Shown piece after piece: positions 49,746 to 57,977 of a stretch of 64,000 bases of DNA. Below the pieces are notes generated by a model. It saw only the letters and a program-made list of their open reading frames with translations. It searched no databases and had not been told where the DNA came from. The translations under genes and the position numbers were made by a program. Every line of letters starts with the position of its first letter. The stretch's first letter is position 1. The DNA is from Deltaproteobacteria bacterium (lineage in GTDB: Bacteria; Myxococcota_A; Polyangia; Polyangiales; Houyiibacteriaceae): positions 620,001-684,000 of the forward strand of contig JAEPMI010000003.1 in assembly GCA_017644045.1 (NCBI GenBank), read 5' to 3'.

Positions 49746-51128
49746 ATGACTCGATGGATGATGGTGGGGCTGGCGTTGGTCCTCGGCTGCGGCGACGACG
49801 ACGGTCCGGAGTGCGCGGTCGCGGCGGACTGCGAGGGCGCCGAGCTCTGCGTCGACGGGACCTGCATGGCGCCGACCGACTCGGGCACGAGCGATGGCTT
49901 CGCGCCGGACGCCCCCGAGAGCTGCGGCCCCGGCCAGATCCGCGACGCCGCGAGCTGCGTCGACGAGTGCGGGGACCCGAGCGCGATGCCCTGCGAGAGT
50001 GGTCAGGTCTGCGACGTGAGCGGCGGCCGCTGCGTCGACGAGGGCACCGCGGGCCTCCTCCCCGCCACCGAGACGCCGTGCGGTGATGGGCTCATCTGCG
50101 GACCCGGCACGGAGTGCTCCGTGGACGGCCAGTGTGATGCGATCCCGGCCTGCGGTCGGCGCGTGTGCGACGCGAGCGAGAGCTACTGCTGGGGTCGCGG
50201 CTGCGTGTACGACCGGCCCGCCGGGAGCTGCAGCCCGCCGACCCTCGAGCGCATGAACATGGACGACTTCCTCCTCGGCGGGGACGGCGGCGCCATCGAC
50301 CTCGAGTTCGACGAGGTCTGCAACGCCTACGCGGTCACCATGATCAGCGGCACCGACTACCTGCGGCAGCTCGAGCCGGACGGAACGCTCACCGTGTCCA
50401 ACGGGGTCACGAACCTGAACATGGGCGAGGTCGCCGTGCTCCGGCCGATCGGCGGCGAGTTCGGTGGCGGCGCCGAGGACCCGGGCGAGGTCGCGCTCAC
50501 CTACATCTGCTGCGCGACCTGCGGCTGCGTCGGCTCCGACCCGCAGGGTGTCGCGCGCCTCGATCGCGAGGGACCGACCTCGCTCCCTATGGTCGTCGAG
50601 GCCACGCCGAGTACCGGAACGGCTCCGTGGGGGAGCGCGGCGCTCGACACCGGCCCCTACGGGCTGACCTGGGGGCGTGACCGGACGCTCTTCGTCGGCA
50701 ACGTGAGCACCAACGGCGACCTCGTGCGCGCCAGCCTCGACGAGGGCACGAGCGAGGAGCTCCACCGCTTCGAGGCGCGGGTCCTGGCGACCACCGTCTA
50801 CAACCGCAGCTCGCTCGTGGTCGCCCTCGAGGGCGGCGAGCTCTGGCTCGCGTCGACCGCGACCGACAGCAGCGCGAGCCTGACCACGGTCGACGGCGAA
50901 GTGACCAGCCTCGTCCGCGACCCGCTCACCGGCCACCTCTTCGTCTCGCTCGGCGACGGCCGGGTGCTCGAGCTCGAGGCCGACGGAACCGCGGTCGGCA
51001 CCTTCCACACCTTCGATGGCCCGGTGCGCATCGCGCGCTCGCCCGACGGGTTCCTCTACGCGCTCGACCCGGGCTTCCCGCGGCCTGGCGCCATCACCCG
51101 CATGCCCCTGCCGGCCACGCGGGAGTGA
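49746..51128 (+). CDS. Cys-rich lipoprotein with propeller-like C-terminal half
   Basis: A 460-aa lipoprotein. 'MTRWMMVGLALVLGC' is the signal with lipobox. Residues about 20-160 are Cys-rich ('CAVAADCEGAELCVDGTC', 'CESGQVCDVSGGRCVDEG', 'CGRRVCDASESYCWGRGC'), like the modules in the divergent VWA lipoprotein. The second half is strand-rich ('YGLTWGRDRTLFVGNVSTNG', 'GHLFVSLGDGRVLELEADGT'), suggesting an SMP-30/NHL-like propeller. Its start lies 67 bp from the VWA gene start, so the pair share a divergent promoter region. The next gene begins five bases after its stop and is probably co-transcribed. Confidence 0.75.
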   Translation: MTRWMMVGLALVLGCGDDDGPECAVAADCEGAELCVDGTCMAPTDSGTSDGFAPDAPESCGPGQIRDAASCVDECGDPSAMPCESGQVCDVSGGRCVDEGTAGLLPATETPCGDGLICGPGTECSVDGQCDAIPACGRRVCDASESYCWGRGCVYDRPAGSCSPPTLERMNMDDFLLGGDGGAIDLEFDEVCNAYAVTMISGTDYLRQLEPDGTLTVSNGVTNLNMGEVAVLRPIGGEFGGGAEDPGEVALTYICCATCGCVGSDPQGVARLDREGPTSLPMVVEATPSTGTAPWGSAALDTGPYGLTWGRDRTLFVGNVSTNGDLVRASLDEGTSEELHRFEARVLATTVYNRSSLVVALEGGELWLASTATDSSASLTTVDGEVTSLVRDPLTGHLFVSLGDGRVLELEADGTAVGTFHTFDGPVRIARSPDGFLYALDPGFPRPGAITRMPLPATRE

Positions 51129-51132
51129 GGCG

Positions 51133-52056
51133 ATGACGCTCCGGGCGCTGGTGGCTCTCGTTCTGGTTTGCGGCTGTGGGAGCTGTGGCGGCGCCCAGGA
51201 AGGCGCCGAGTCCGACGACATCCCGGAGGTGGTCGCGGCGCTCGCCACCGACGCCGAGGTGATCCGTTTCACCGGATGGTCCGCGGAAGGCCTGGAGCTC
51301 TACCGGGTGAGCTGGGCCGTGCCCGATCACTCGAGCTCGCGCGTCGTGGCGGTCGACGGGGAGGGCGCGCTCCTGGAAGGCCCGGAGCTGATGCGCCGCT
51401 TCGGCGAGCTGGCGCCCGACGAGCTCGCGGTCCGCGCGTTCGCGGTGCTGCTCCAGACGCAGGGCGCCGAGCCGCTGACCCCCGCCGACCGTGAGTCGAT
51501 CCAGTTCGGCACCGACGAGGAGTGGGCCGTGGTGGAACCCGCTCGGCGAGAGGAGGGCGCGCTGATTTTCTTCGCGCTCCAGGGAGAGATGGCGCCGGAG
51601 CTGGTGGAGCACCGAATGGACCTCGAGAGCTTCGCGATCGCGACGCGACCGGTGGCCGACGTCGTGGTCGCGAACGGCGACCGAGTGCCGGTCGGCGATC
51701 CGCGCTGCGTGGCTCATGGCTACTGCGGTTGCTGGCGTGGGTGCGTCCGGGTGCAGACCGTTCGGGGCCCGGAAGGCGAGGCCCACCGCATTCTCGACGG
51801 CGAGGCCGCAGGGATCGAGCTGCACCACCGGGAGTCCTGCTACGAAGGCACCTGCTTCCAGGTGTGTGTCGCGGACACGCCCGAGGCTCGCTGCGATCCC
51901 GGAATCTACGAGGCCAACGAGCCCTGCACCGGCGCCTGCGCCCCCTCCGAGGCGCCCTACCACTGCGAGACCCTCGTCGACGGTTGCCGCCAGGTGGATC
52001 ACCCGAACCGATCGGCCAGCTCTGTGAACGAGGAAAGAACTCAAGAGCGTCCCTGA
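51133..52056 (+). CDS. Hypothetical Cys-rich lipoprotein
   Basis: A 307-aa lipoprotein. 'MTLRALVALVLVCGC' has a lipobox-like end. The middle part is ordinary alpha/beta sequence. The C-terminal third holds a cluster of Cys pairs ('CVAHGYCGCWRGCVRVQ', 'CYEGTCFQVCVADTPEARC', 'CTGACAPSEAPYHC'). The last ten residues ('VNEERTQERP') are encoded by the left arm of a 32-bp perfect inverted repeat, so the natural C-terminus may have been replaced. It is four bases downstream of the previous lipoprotein gene. No family was recognised. Confidence 0.62.
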   Translation: MTLRALVALVLVCGCGSCGGAQEGAESDDIPEVVAALATDAEVIRFTGWSAEGLELYRVSWAVPDHSSSRVVAVDGEGALLEGPELMRRFGELAPDELAVRAFAVLLQTQGAEPLTPADRESIQFGTDEEWAVVEPARREEGALIFFALQGEMAPELVEHRMDLESFAIATRPVADVVVANGDRVPVGDPRCVAHGYCGCWRGCVRVQTVRGPEGEAHRILDGEAAGIELHHRESCYEGTCFQVCVADTPEARCDPGIYEANEPCTGACAPSEAPYHCETLVDGCRQVDHPNRSASSVNEERTQERP

Positions 52057-52106
52057 GGTGTAACTCTGCACTCGAGGGACGCTCTTGAGTTCTTTCCTCG
52101 TTCACA
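52023..52106. repeat. 32-bp perfect inverted repeat (long hairpin)
   Basis: Left arm 52023-52054 begins TGTGAACGAGGAAAGAACTC; the right arm 52075-52106 is its exact reverse complement, and the loop is 20 bases (52055-52074). The left arm contains the 3' end of the lipoprotein coding region and its stop codon lies in the loop. Such length and perfection are unusual for an intrinsic terminator. Confidence 0.9.
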
Positions 52107-52174
52107 TTGGACGCTTCGCTGACGAGTTACGTCTCGGCACTTGCGGCGACACACGCTCCGATGAGGGGAACGCC

Positions 52175-53119
52175 GTGAGCTGGGACGACCTTCGCTTCGT
52201 GCTCGCGCTGGCGCGCGCCGGGACGATGACCGCGGCGGCCCAGGCCCTCGGTGTCACGCACACCACCGTGTCGCGGCGCGTGCGCGCCATCGAGGAAGAC
52301 ATCGGGACCCGGGTCTTCGACCAGACACCCGACGGGTTCGTGCCCACACCCGCCGGTCGGCGGCTGGTCGAGGCGGCCGCCGCCATCGAGGCCCGCGTGA
52401 CCGAGGTCGACCGTGCCGTGCGCGGTCGCGACGAACGGCTGAGCGGTCCCTTGCGCGTCGCGACGGTCGACTCGTTCGTGAGCTGGTTCCCCGAGGTCTT
52501 CTTCGGCTTCGCCGAGGCCAACCCCGAGGTCGCGCTGTCGGTCGCCACGGGCACCCGCTTCGCCGACCTCTCGCGGCGCCAGGCCGACGTCGCGCTCCGG
52601 CTGACGAACTCGCCCGCGGAGCATCTCTTCGGTCGCAAGGTCGGCCAGCTCGAGTACGGCATCTATGCGCACCGCTCGCTCGCCGAGCGCAATCAGAGCC
52701 TGCAGGAGCTCCCGTGGATCCAGTGGTCACCGGACGCCCGCGCCCGCCTGACCGAGCGCTGGATGGCCGCGAACGTCCCGAACGCGCCGATCGCGCTGCA
52801 GGTGGACTGCACCCGCGCGTTCGAGCTCGCCATCTCGCGCGGGCTCGGCGTGCAGTTCATGCCGCACGTCTTCGCGCGCCGGACGCCGGAGCTCGTGCTC
52901 CTCGAGCCCGCGCCCGAGGAGTTCACCACCGACCTCTGGCTCTTGGCGCATCCAGACCTGCGCGAAGTCGCTCGGGTGCGCGCCTTCATGAGCCACGCCG
53001 CCGAGGTCATGGCCGGCCTCGCCGACTCGCTGAGACCGCCGCAAGCGGGCTCAGCGATCTCGGAGGACGTGGCGCGAAGCGCGAGGACGCACCTCGCGGC
53101 TCAGCCGCGAGAGCTTTAG
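52175..53119 (+). CDS. LysR family transcriptional regulator
   Basis: A 314-aa LysR-type regulator. The N-terminal winged helix-turn-helix is clear ('FVLALARAGTMTAAAQALGV', then 'THTTVSRRVRAIEEDIGTRV'). The effector domain starts with 'LSGPLRVATVDSFVSWFPEVF' and includes 'LQVDCTRAFELAISRGLGVQ' and 'FMPHVFARRTPELVLL'. The GTG at 52175 is supported by GAGGGGAA upstream and by the usual LysR start. A tail of about 25 residues after the domain is Ala/Arg-rich. It has no obvious divergent target; the nearest operon is the SRPBCC/aromatic cluster to the right. A terminator hairpin follows. Confidence 0.88.
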   Translation: MSWDDLRFVLALARAGTMTAAAQALGVTHTTVSRRVRAIEEDIGTRVFDQTPDGFVPTPAGRRLVEAAAAIEARVTEVDRAVRGRDERLSGPLRVATVDSFVSWFPEVFFGFAEANPEVALSVATGTRFADLSRRQADVALRLTNSPAEHLFGRKVGQLEYGIYAHRSLAERNQSLQELPWIQWSPDARARLTERWMAANVPNAPIALQVDCTRAFELAISRGLGVQFMPHVFARRTPELVLLEPAPEEFTTDLWLLAHPDLREVARVRAFMSHAAEVMAGLADSLRPPQAGSAISEDVARSARTHLAAQPREL

Positions 53120-53157
53120 GTTTCGGGGGAACGAGGAGCGATTCACTCGCGACGAGT

Positions 53158-53180
53158 GGGGGGATTTCTGAAATCCCCCC
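53158..53180. terminator. Bidirectional hairpin between convergent genes
   Basis: GGGGGGATTTC-T-GAAATCCCCCC is a perfect 11-bp-arm hairpin lying 38 bases after the LysR stop and five bases before the stop of the convergent SRPBCC gene. Position and symmetry fit a shared terminator, although the loop is a single base. Confidence 0.6.
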
Positions 53181-53185
53181 AGAAG

Positions 53186-53656
53186 TCAGCCAGCTAGACC
53201 GAAGTGGGGGACCGACTTGGTGACCTTGGCTTCGAGACCTTCGAGCACGTCGCCCATGAGCCGCGCCATTCGGCGCCGGAGGACCAACGCGTCGAGCAGG
53301 CCGCTGAACATGCCCATGTCGGGCACGTACTCCATCGTGAAGGTCACCCGCGACGAGGCCCCGAGCGCGCGCTCGATGAAGAAGCTCGCGCGCCCGTCGA
53401 GGATGGGCGCGGCGGTCTCGAGGATCGCGATCGTCATCGAGCGGCCCTCGTGCCAGTCGGTGACCCGCTCGGAGACCTCCGACCCGTCGACCAGCTCGCA
53501 GCGCCGCTCCGCGCCCACCCCGCGTGCCTGCCCGTTGGTGATCGGTGAGCACACGATCTGCGGATGGAATTCGTGGACCGCGCCGATGTCCGAGACCACC
53601 GCCCAGACTTCGTTCGCGGACGCGGGGATGATTCGGCTCAGCTCGACTCGACTCAT
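53186..53656 (-). CDS. SRPBCC family protein
   Basis: A 156-aa protein of the START/Bet v1/polyketide-cyclase fold. It opens with 'IIPASANEVWAVVSDIGAVH', the usual first strand and helix, then 'GAERRCELVDGSEVSERVTDW', 'SRVTFTMEYVPDMGMF' and a final long helix. These proteins bind hydrophobic ligands in a cavity; some are cyclases or co-repressors. The ATG at 53656 has GGAGGAGA immediately upstream. It lies downstream of the second LysR gene on the same strand (100 bp), beside the aromatic operon, so its ligand may be an intermediate of that pathway. Confidence 0.82.
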   Translation of the reverse strand: MSRVELSRIIPASANEVWAVVSDIGAVHEFHPQIVCSPITNGQARGVGAERRCELVDGSEVSERVTDWHEGRSMTIAILETAAPILDGRASFFIERALGASSRVTFTMEYVPDMGMFSGLLDALVLRRRMARLMGDVLEGLEAKVTKSVPHFGLAG

Positions 53657-53756
53657 GATCTCCTCCACGGCCCCGAGGCCGTTTGACATCAGTACGTCGG
53701 GGCCCCCGAAACGAAACCAAGCGATTTCGTTCTGGACCGGTGCATCCATGCACACC

Positions 53757-54647
53757 TCAGAGCACGAGGCGCTCGCGGAGCCAGGCGCCGGCCGGGCCGA
53801 TCGGCCGATCGGAGCGAACGATGGAGTGCAGCGGCACCCGATAGTGGCCGTCGAGCCAGGGCGCGGGATGGAGGCGATGCAGGCGGCCGGCGGCGATGGC
53901 CGGCTCGGCGAGATCGGCGGGTAGGTTGCCCCAGCCGATCCCCGCTTCGATGAGCGCCGCCTTGGTCTGCAGGTCGGTCACCCGCCAGGTCCGGGACGCC
54001 AGGACCCCGCGGTCATCGCTGCTCGCCGTGCGCTCGCTGAGGACCACCTGCACGGCCTGCTGCAGTCGGTCGGCGCGCTGCGGCGCCGGCTCGCTGGCGA
54101 GTGGATGTCCGCTCGCGCAGACCCCCCAGAGCTCGACGCTGCCGACCGGCTGGACGTCGAAACCCGGCGCGTTCTGGGTCTCCCCCATGTTGGCGATGGC
54201 GAGCTCGGACTCACCGGACTCGATGCGCGCGATCACCTGGTCGAGCAGCTCGGTGTCCACCCGCAGCAGCACGGCGGGGAAGGCGTCGTGGAACTCGGCG
54301 AGCGCCCGCGCGAGCGCAGGCCGCGGGTAGAGCGCGTCCACGGTGATCGACAGGCGCGCTTCGGTGCCGCCGCTGATGGCGCTCGCCACCGACCGCAGCT
54401 CCCGCGCCTGGGCGAGCACGATGCGGGCTTCCGCCGCGAGTCGGCGCCCGGCCTCCGTGAGCTCGAGCGGACGGTGCGAGCGGTCGAAGAGCTCGGTTCC
54501 CAGCGTCTGCTCGAGGCTGGCGACGCTGTGGCTGACGGCCGACTGCACGCGACCGAGCGTGCGCGCGGCGGCGCTGAAGCCGCGCTCCTCGACCACCGCG
54601 AGAAAGATCGTGAGCTGGTCCAGCGAGAAGGGCTCGAAGGTGCTCAT
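53757..54647 (-). CDS. LysR family transcriptional regulator (putative regulator of the aromatic operon)
   Basis: A 296-aa LysR-type regulator. The helix-turn-helix reads 'FLAVVEERGFSAAARTLGRV', then 'QSAVSHSVASLEQTLGTELF'. The effector domain begins 'ARLSITVDALYPRPALARAL' and includes 'ESELAIANMGETQNAPGFDV'. The ATG at 54647 is chosen. It is divergent from the small membrane protein gene (75 bp) and from the ligase operon, the standard arrangement for a LysR activator and its target, so it is the best candidate regulator of the catabolic genes. Two palindromes lie between it and the ligase gene. Confidence 0.88.
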   Translation of the reverse strand: MSTFEPFSLDQLTIFLAVVEERGFSAAARTLGRVQSAVSHSVASLEQTLGTELFDRSHRPLELTEAGRRLAAEARIVLAQARELRSVASAISGGTEARLSITVDALYPRPALARALAEFHDAFPAVLLRVDTELLDQVIARIESGESELAIANMGETQNAPGFDVQPVGSVELWGVCASGHPLASEPAPQRADRLQQAVQVVLSERTASSDDRGVLASRTWRVTDLQTKAALIEAGIGWGNLPADLAEPAIAAGRLHRLHPAPWLDGHYRVPLHSIVRSDRPIGPAGAWLRERLVL

Positions 54648-54722
54648 CGATCGGCCCGCCACAAAGCGCTTCGGTTTGGTCGCCGAGCCTGAGACGCTCT
54701 CCCCCAGAAAGGGGCAAACGCC

Positions 54723-54902
54723 ATGATGTTCGCCGCGCTCGTTCCGTTGCTGATCGTCTCTCTCCTGCAGCTCTTCGTGCTGTGGGGCCTCCGCCTCTCG
54801 GTGGAGCGCATCGAGGCCAAGCTCGTGGGGAGCTCCGACGGGCTCGCGAAGCCCACGCCGGAAGCGAAGGCCGCGCCCGAGGCCAAGAAGGCCGAGGAGT
54901 AG
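54723..54902 (+). CDS. Small single-pass membrane protein (59 aa)
   Basis: A 59-aa frame at the ATG at 54723. A hydrophobic N-terminal segment ('FAALVPLLIVSLLQLFVLWG') is followed by an amphipathic helix ('LRLSVERIEAKLVG') and an Ala/Glu/Lys-rich tail ending 'KAAPEAKKAEE'. A purine-rich AAAGGGG lies eight bases upstream. The composition (membrane anchor plus charged Lys/Ala/Glu tail) looks like a genuine small protein. It lies between the LysR gene and the ligase operon. Function is unknown. Confidence 0.6.
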   Translation: MMFAALVPLLIVSLLQLFVLWGLRLSVERIEAKLVGSSDGLAKPTPEAKAAPEAKKAEE

Positions 54903-54928
54903 CCAACCCAGGGCTTTCTATCGACTGA

Positions 54929-54982
54929 ATCGATGATAGTCATCGATTTTACTCGATTGTCGTCATAGTCGGGTGCCCCGAC
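54929..54982. promoter_or_regulatory. Twin palindromes upstream of the ligase operon
   Basis: ATCGATGA-TAG-TCATCGAT (54929-54947) and GTCGGG-TGC-CCCGAC (54968-54982) are both perfect dyads in an unusually A+T-rich stretch 13-66 bp before the ligase start. They are candidate operator and promoter elements for the catabolic operon; the divergent LysR protein is the obvious candidate binder. Confidence 0.5.
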
Positions 54983-54994
54983 ACTCATTTCGTG

Positions 54995-56524
54995 ATGGGT
55001 GAGTCGGGGAACGCGGTTCGGGCAGCGGCAGGGAGCACGGTCACGTCGCTCTTCGCCGCCCGCGCTGCCGAGCGCCCGGACGCGCCCGCCATTCGCGAAG
55101 GCGAGCGCCTTCGCACCTACGGCGAGGTGCTCGAGCGAGTCCGGCGACTCGCCAGCGCGTTCGAGGCCGCCGGTGTCATGGCGGGCGATCGGGTCGCGAT
55201 CGTGAGCGAGAACCGCGCCGAGTTCCTCGAGACCTTTCTGGCCGTCGGCTGGATCGGCGCGATCGTCGCCTGCCCGAGCTGGCGACTCGCGGATCCGGAG
55301 CTCGACCACTGCCTCTCGCTGGTCGAGCCGAGCCTCGTGCTCACCTCCCCGCGGCACGAGGCGAAGGTCCGCGGTGTCTGGCGCGGACCGTGTTGGGTCT
55401 TCGGCGACGAGCTGGCGGAGTGCATCGCCGGATCGGCGCCCGCGGTGGCGCGCTCGGTCGACCCGGAGTCGCCGCTCCTGATCCTCTACACGAGCGGGAC
55501 GACCGGCTTGCCGAAGGGCGCGGTGATCAGCCACCGGGCGGAGATCGCCCGAAATCTGGTCACCCGCGCCGAGTGCGGGCTGCAGCCGCGCGACGCGTTC
55601 GTCGCCTGGGCGCCGATGTTCCACCTCGGCGGCGCGGAGTACTCGCTCGGCACCTTGATGAGCGGCGGCGAGGTGATCGTGGTCGATGGCTTCGACGCGG
55701 AGCACATCGCCACCCTCGTCGCCGAGCGACCGCTCGGTTGGCTGATCCTGATGCCCGGAATGGTCGGTGCGTTCGCCGACCTGCTCGAGGCGCGCGGCAT
55801 CGAGCCGAAGGGCGTCCGGCTCTGCGGCGTGATGCCGGACCTGGTGCCGCGCGCGGACCTGGCGCGGATCACGAAGCTGCTGGGCGCGCCCTTCGCGAAC
55901 ACCTTCGGGGCGACCGAGACCGGCAACCCGCCCGCGTCGGCCGGGGTGGTTCCCATCGGCGAGGCGCCCGAGGCGCTGCCCAAGACCCCGAGCGTCTTCT
56001 GCGAGATCCGGTTGGTCGACCCCGACGGGAACGACGTCGCCGACGGCGAGCCTGGTGAGCTCTGGATGCGCGGACCGACGCTCTTCAGCGGCTACTGGGA
56101 CAACGCCGACGCGAACGCGGAGAGCTTCGCCGAGGGCTGGTTCCACATGGGCGACGTCTTCCGGCGGCGCCCCGACGGCACCCTCGATTTCGTCGATCGC
56201 GTGAAGTACCTGATCAAGAGCGGCGGCGAGAACGTCTACCCCGCCGAGATCGAGCGGGTGATCCTGAGCGAGCCGCGGGTCGCCGAGTGCGCGGTGGTGC
56301 GCTGCCCCGACGAGCGCTGGGGCGAGGTCCCGATCGCGTTCGTGGCGCGGCGCGACGAGAGCCTGAGCGAAGACGAGCTCTACGCGGCCTGCCGCGCGCA
56401 GCTCGCCGGATACAAGCAGCCGAAGGGCATCCGCTTCATCGCGGAAGAAGAGTTCCCGCGCAGCGCGTCGGGGAAGGTGCAGCGGCACGAGCTCGAGAAG
56501 CGGCTCGGAGGAGAGGGGTCATGA
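54995..56524 (+). CDS. Acyl-CoA synthetase (AMP-forming, class I adenylate-forming)
   Basis: A 509-aa ANL-superfamily ligase. The phosphate-binding motif is 'LLILYTSGTTGLPKGAVIS', the A5 motif 'FGATETGNPP' is present (Thr-Glu kept), A7 is 'GWFHMGDVF' and A8 is 'DRVKYLIKSGGENVYPAEIE', with the catalytic Lys in 'ASGKVQRHEL' near the end. It activates a carboxylic acid to its acyl-CoA through an acyl-adenylate. Substrate is unknown; the downstream genes suggest an aromatic-pathway acid. The ATG at 54995 or the adjacent GTG at 54992 is the start. It is the first gene of a coupled operon; its TGA overlaps the next ATG. Confidence 0.88.
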   Translation: MGESGNAVRAAAGSTVTSLFAARAAERPDAPAIREGERLRTYGEVLERVRRLASAFEAAGVMAGDRVAIVSENRAEFLETFLAVGWIGAIVACPSWRLADPELDHCLSLVEPSLVLTSPRHEAKVRGVWRGPCWVFGDELAECIAGSAPAVARSVDPESPLLILYTSGTTGLPKGAVISHRAEIARNLVTRAECGLQPRDAFVAWAPMFHLGGAEYSLGTLMSGGEVIVVDGFDAEHIATLVAERPLGWLILMPGMVGAFADLLEARGIEPKGVRLCGVMPDLVPRADLARITKLLGAPFANTFGATETGNPPASAGVVPIGEAPEALPKTPSVFCEIRLVDPDGNDVADGEPGELWMRGPTLFSGYWDNADANAESFAEGWFHMGDVFRRRPDGTLDFVDRVKYLIKSGGENVYPAEIERVILSEPRVAECAVVRCPDERWGEVPIAFVARRDESLSEDELYAACRAQLAGYKQPKGIRFIAEEEFPRSASGKVQRHELEKRLGGEGS

Positions 56525-57306
56525 GCGAGAAGCCGACCACGGCGATCTGCCGGAGCACGGCCGAGGACGTGTTCATCCGAGGCAAGAGCCTCACGAAGGA
56601 CCTCATCGGGAAGGCGAGCTTCACCGAGCTGATGCTCTTCCAGATCCTCGGGACCGAGCCGAGCCCCGCGCAGGTCGCGGTCGTGGACGCGTGCCTGGTC
56701 ACGATCATGGAGCACGGGCTCACGCCGACCGCGATCGCGGCGCGGCTGACCTACACCTCGGCGCCCGAAGCCATGCAGGGCGCGGTCGCCGCGGGCCTCG
56801 CGAGCGTCGGCAGCCTCTTCGTGGGCACGATGGAGGGCGCGGCGGTGCTCCTCGATCGGATCGCCCAGAGCGAAGACCCCGACGCCGAGGCCGCGGCCAT
56901 CGTGAGCGAGCACGCCGAGCGCGGGGCGCGGCTGCCAGGCTTCGGCCACCCGATTCACGAGCCGGACGACCCGCGCACGCCGGTGCTGCTCGCGGTCGCC
57001 GAGGCGGAAGGCGTCGCCGGCGCTCGGTGCGCGGCGTTGGCCACGCTCTCGAGAGCGGTCGATGCCGCCCGCGGCAAGCACCTGACCGTGAACGCGACCG
57101 GCGCCATCGCCGCCTGCCTGGGCGACTGTGGCGTGCCGGCCGAGATCATGCGCGGCTTCGCGCTCATCGCCCGCTGCGCGGGCCTCGTCGGACACATCCG
57201 CGAGGAGCAGCTGAACCCCGCCATGACGGCGCTCTGGATGGCCGGCGAACACGCCGTGCCCTTCGAGGCCGCCCCGAACGACGACCCGAAGGAGAAGAAC
57301 GAATGA
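56521..57306 (+). CDS. Citryl-CoA lyase-like (citrate synthase family) protein
   Basis: A 261-aa protein of the citrate synthase superfamily, short as in citryl-CoA lyases. Features are 'DVFIRGKSLTKDLIGKASF', 'TELMLFQILGTEPSP', 'VGSLFVGTMEGAAVLLDRIA', and the conserved His/Asp loop 'LPGFGHPIHEPDDPRTPVLL', followed by 'LTVNATGAIAACLGDCGVP'. Members cleave or form a carbon-carbon bond between an acyl-CoA and an oxo acid. Here it is translationally coupled to the CoA ligase (ATGA overlap), so it probably acts on the CoA ester that enzyme makes. Specificity is not predictable from sequence alone. Confidence 0.8.
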   Translation: MSEKPTTAICRSTAEDVFIRGKSLTKDLIGKASFTELMLFQILGTEPSPAQVAVVDACLVTIMEHGLTPTAIAARLTYTSAPEAMQGAVAAGLASVGSLFVGTMEGAAVLLDRIAQSEDPDAEAAAIVSEHAERGARLPGFGHPIHEPDDPRTPVLLAVAEAEGVAGARCAALATLSRAVDAARGKHLTVNATGAIAACLGDCGVPAEIMRGFALIARCAGLVGHIREEQLNPAMTALWMAGEHAVPFEAAPNDDPKEKNE

Positions 57307-57977
57307 AGCTCTACATGCATCCCGTCTCGACGACCTCGCGACCCATCCGACTGCTGATCGCGGAGAAGGAGCTCCCCGTCGAAGAGGAGGTCGTGGACAT
57401 TCTCGCCGGCGAGCACCACCAGGAGCCCTTCGCCAGCCTGAACCCGACCAAGCTCGTGCCGGTGCTCGAGGACGACGGCCTCGTGCTCACGGAGAGCCAG
57501 GCGATCCTCCAGTACCTCGCCGACAAGTTCGAGCTGCACGACCTCTACCCGAAGGACCTGAAGCGGCGCGCGGTGATCAACGAGCGGATGGACTGGTTCA
57601 ACACGAACTTCTTCCGCGAGTTCGGCTACGGCTTCTGCTACCCGCAGCTCTTCCCGCACCACAAGCGGCAGACCGACGAGGCCCACGCGAAGACCATCGA
57701 GTGGGCCGCGGAGCGGGCCAAGGCGATGTTCACGGTGCTCGACCAGCACCTCATCGGCGACCACCAGTACACCTGCGGCGACACCCTGACGATCGCCGAC
57801 CTCTCCGGTTCCGGCATGGTCAGTGTGGGCGAGGTCGCGCAGGTCGATCTCTCGCCGTACCCGAACGTCCAGCGTTGGATGGCCAACATGAAGAAGCTCG
57901 AGCACTGGGATTCGGTCCACGAGGTGCTCATGGGCTACAAGGCCGCGGTCGCCGAGCAGGAGTTCGCGTCGCTGTGA
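57303..57977 (+). CDS. Glutathione S-transferase family protein
   Basis: A 224-aa GST. The N-terminal thioredoxin fold reads 'MKLYMHPVSTTSRPIRLLIA', with the likely catalytic Ser/Thr in STTS, the cis-Pro 'TKLVPVLEDDG' and 'LTESQAILQYLADKF'. The C-terminal helical domain has 'TCGDTLTIADLSGSGMVS', the conserved N-capping Asp motif. Bacterial theta/zeta-type GSTs include maleylacetoacetate and maleylpyruvate isomerases, which would fit a homogentisate-type dioxygenase encoded downstream, but this cannot be proven here. ATGA overlaps join it to both neighbours. Confidence 0.85.
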   Translation: MKLYMHPVSTTSRPIRLLIAEKELPVEEEVVDILAGEHHQEPFASLNPTKLVPVLEDDGLVLTESQAILQYLADKFELHDLYPKDLKRRAVINERMDWFNTNFFREFGYGFCYPQLFPHHKRQTDEAHAKTIEWAAERAKAMFTVLDQHLIGDHQYTCGDTLTIADLSGSGMVSVGEVAQVDLSPYPNVQRWMANMKKLEHWDSVHEVLMGYKAAVAEQEFASL

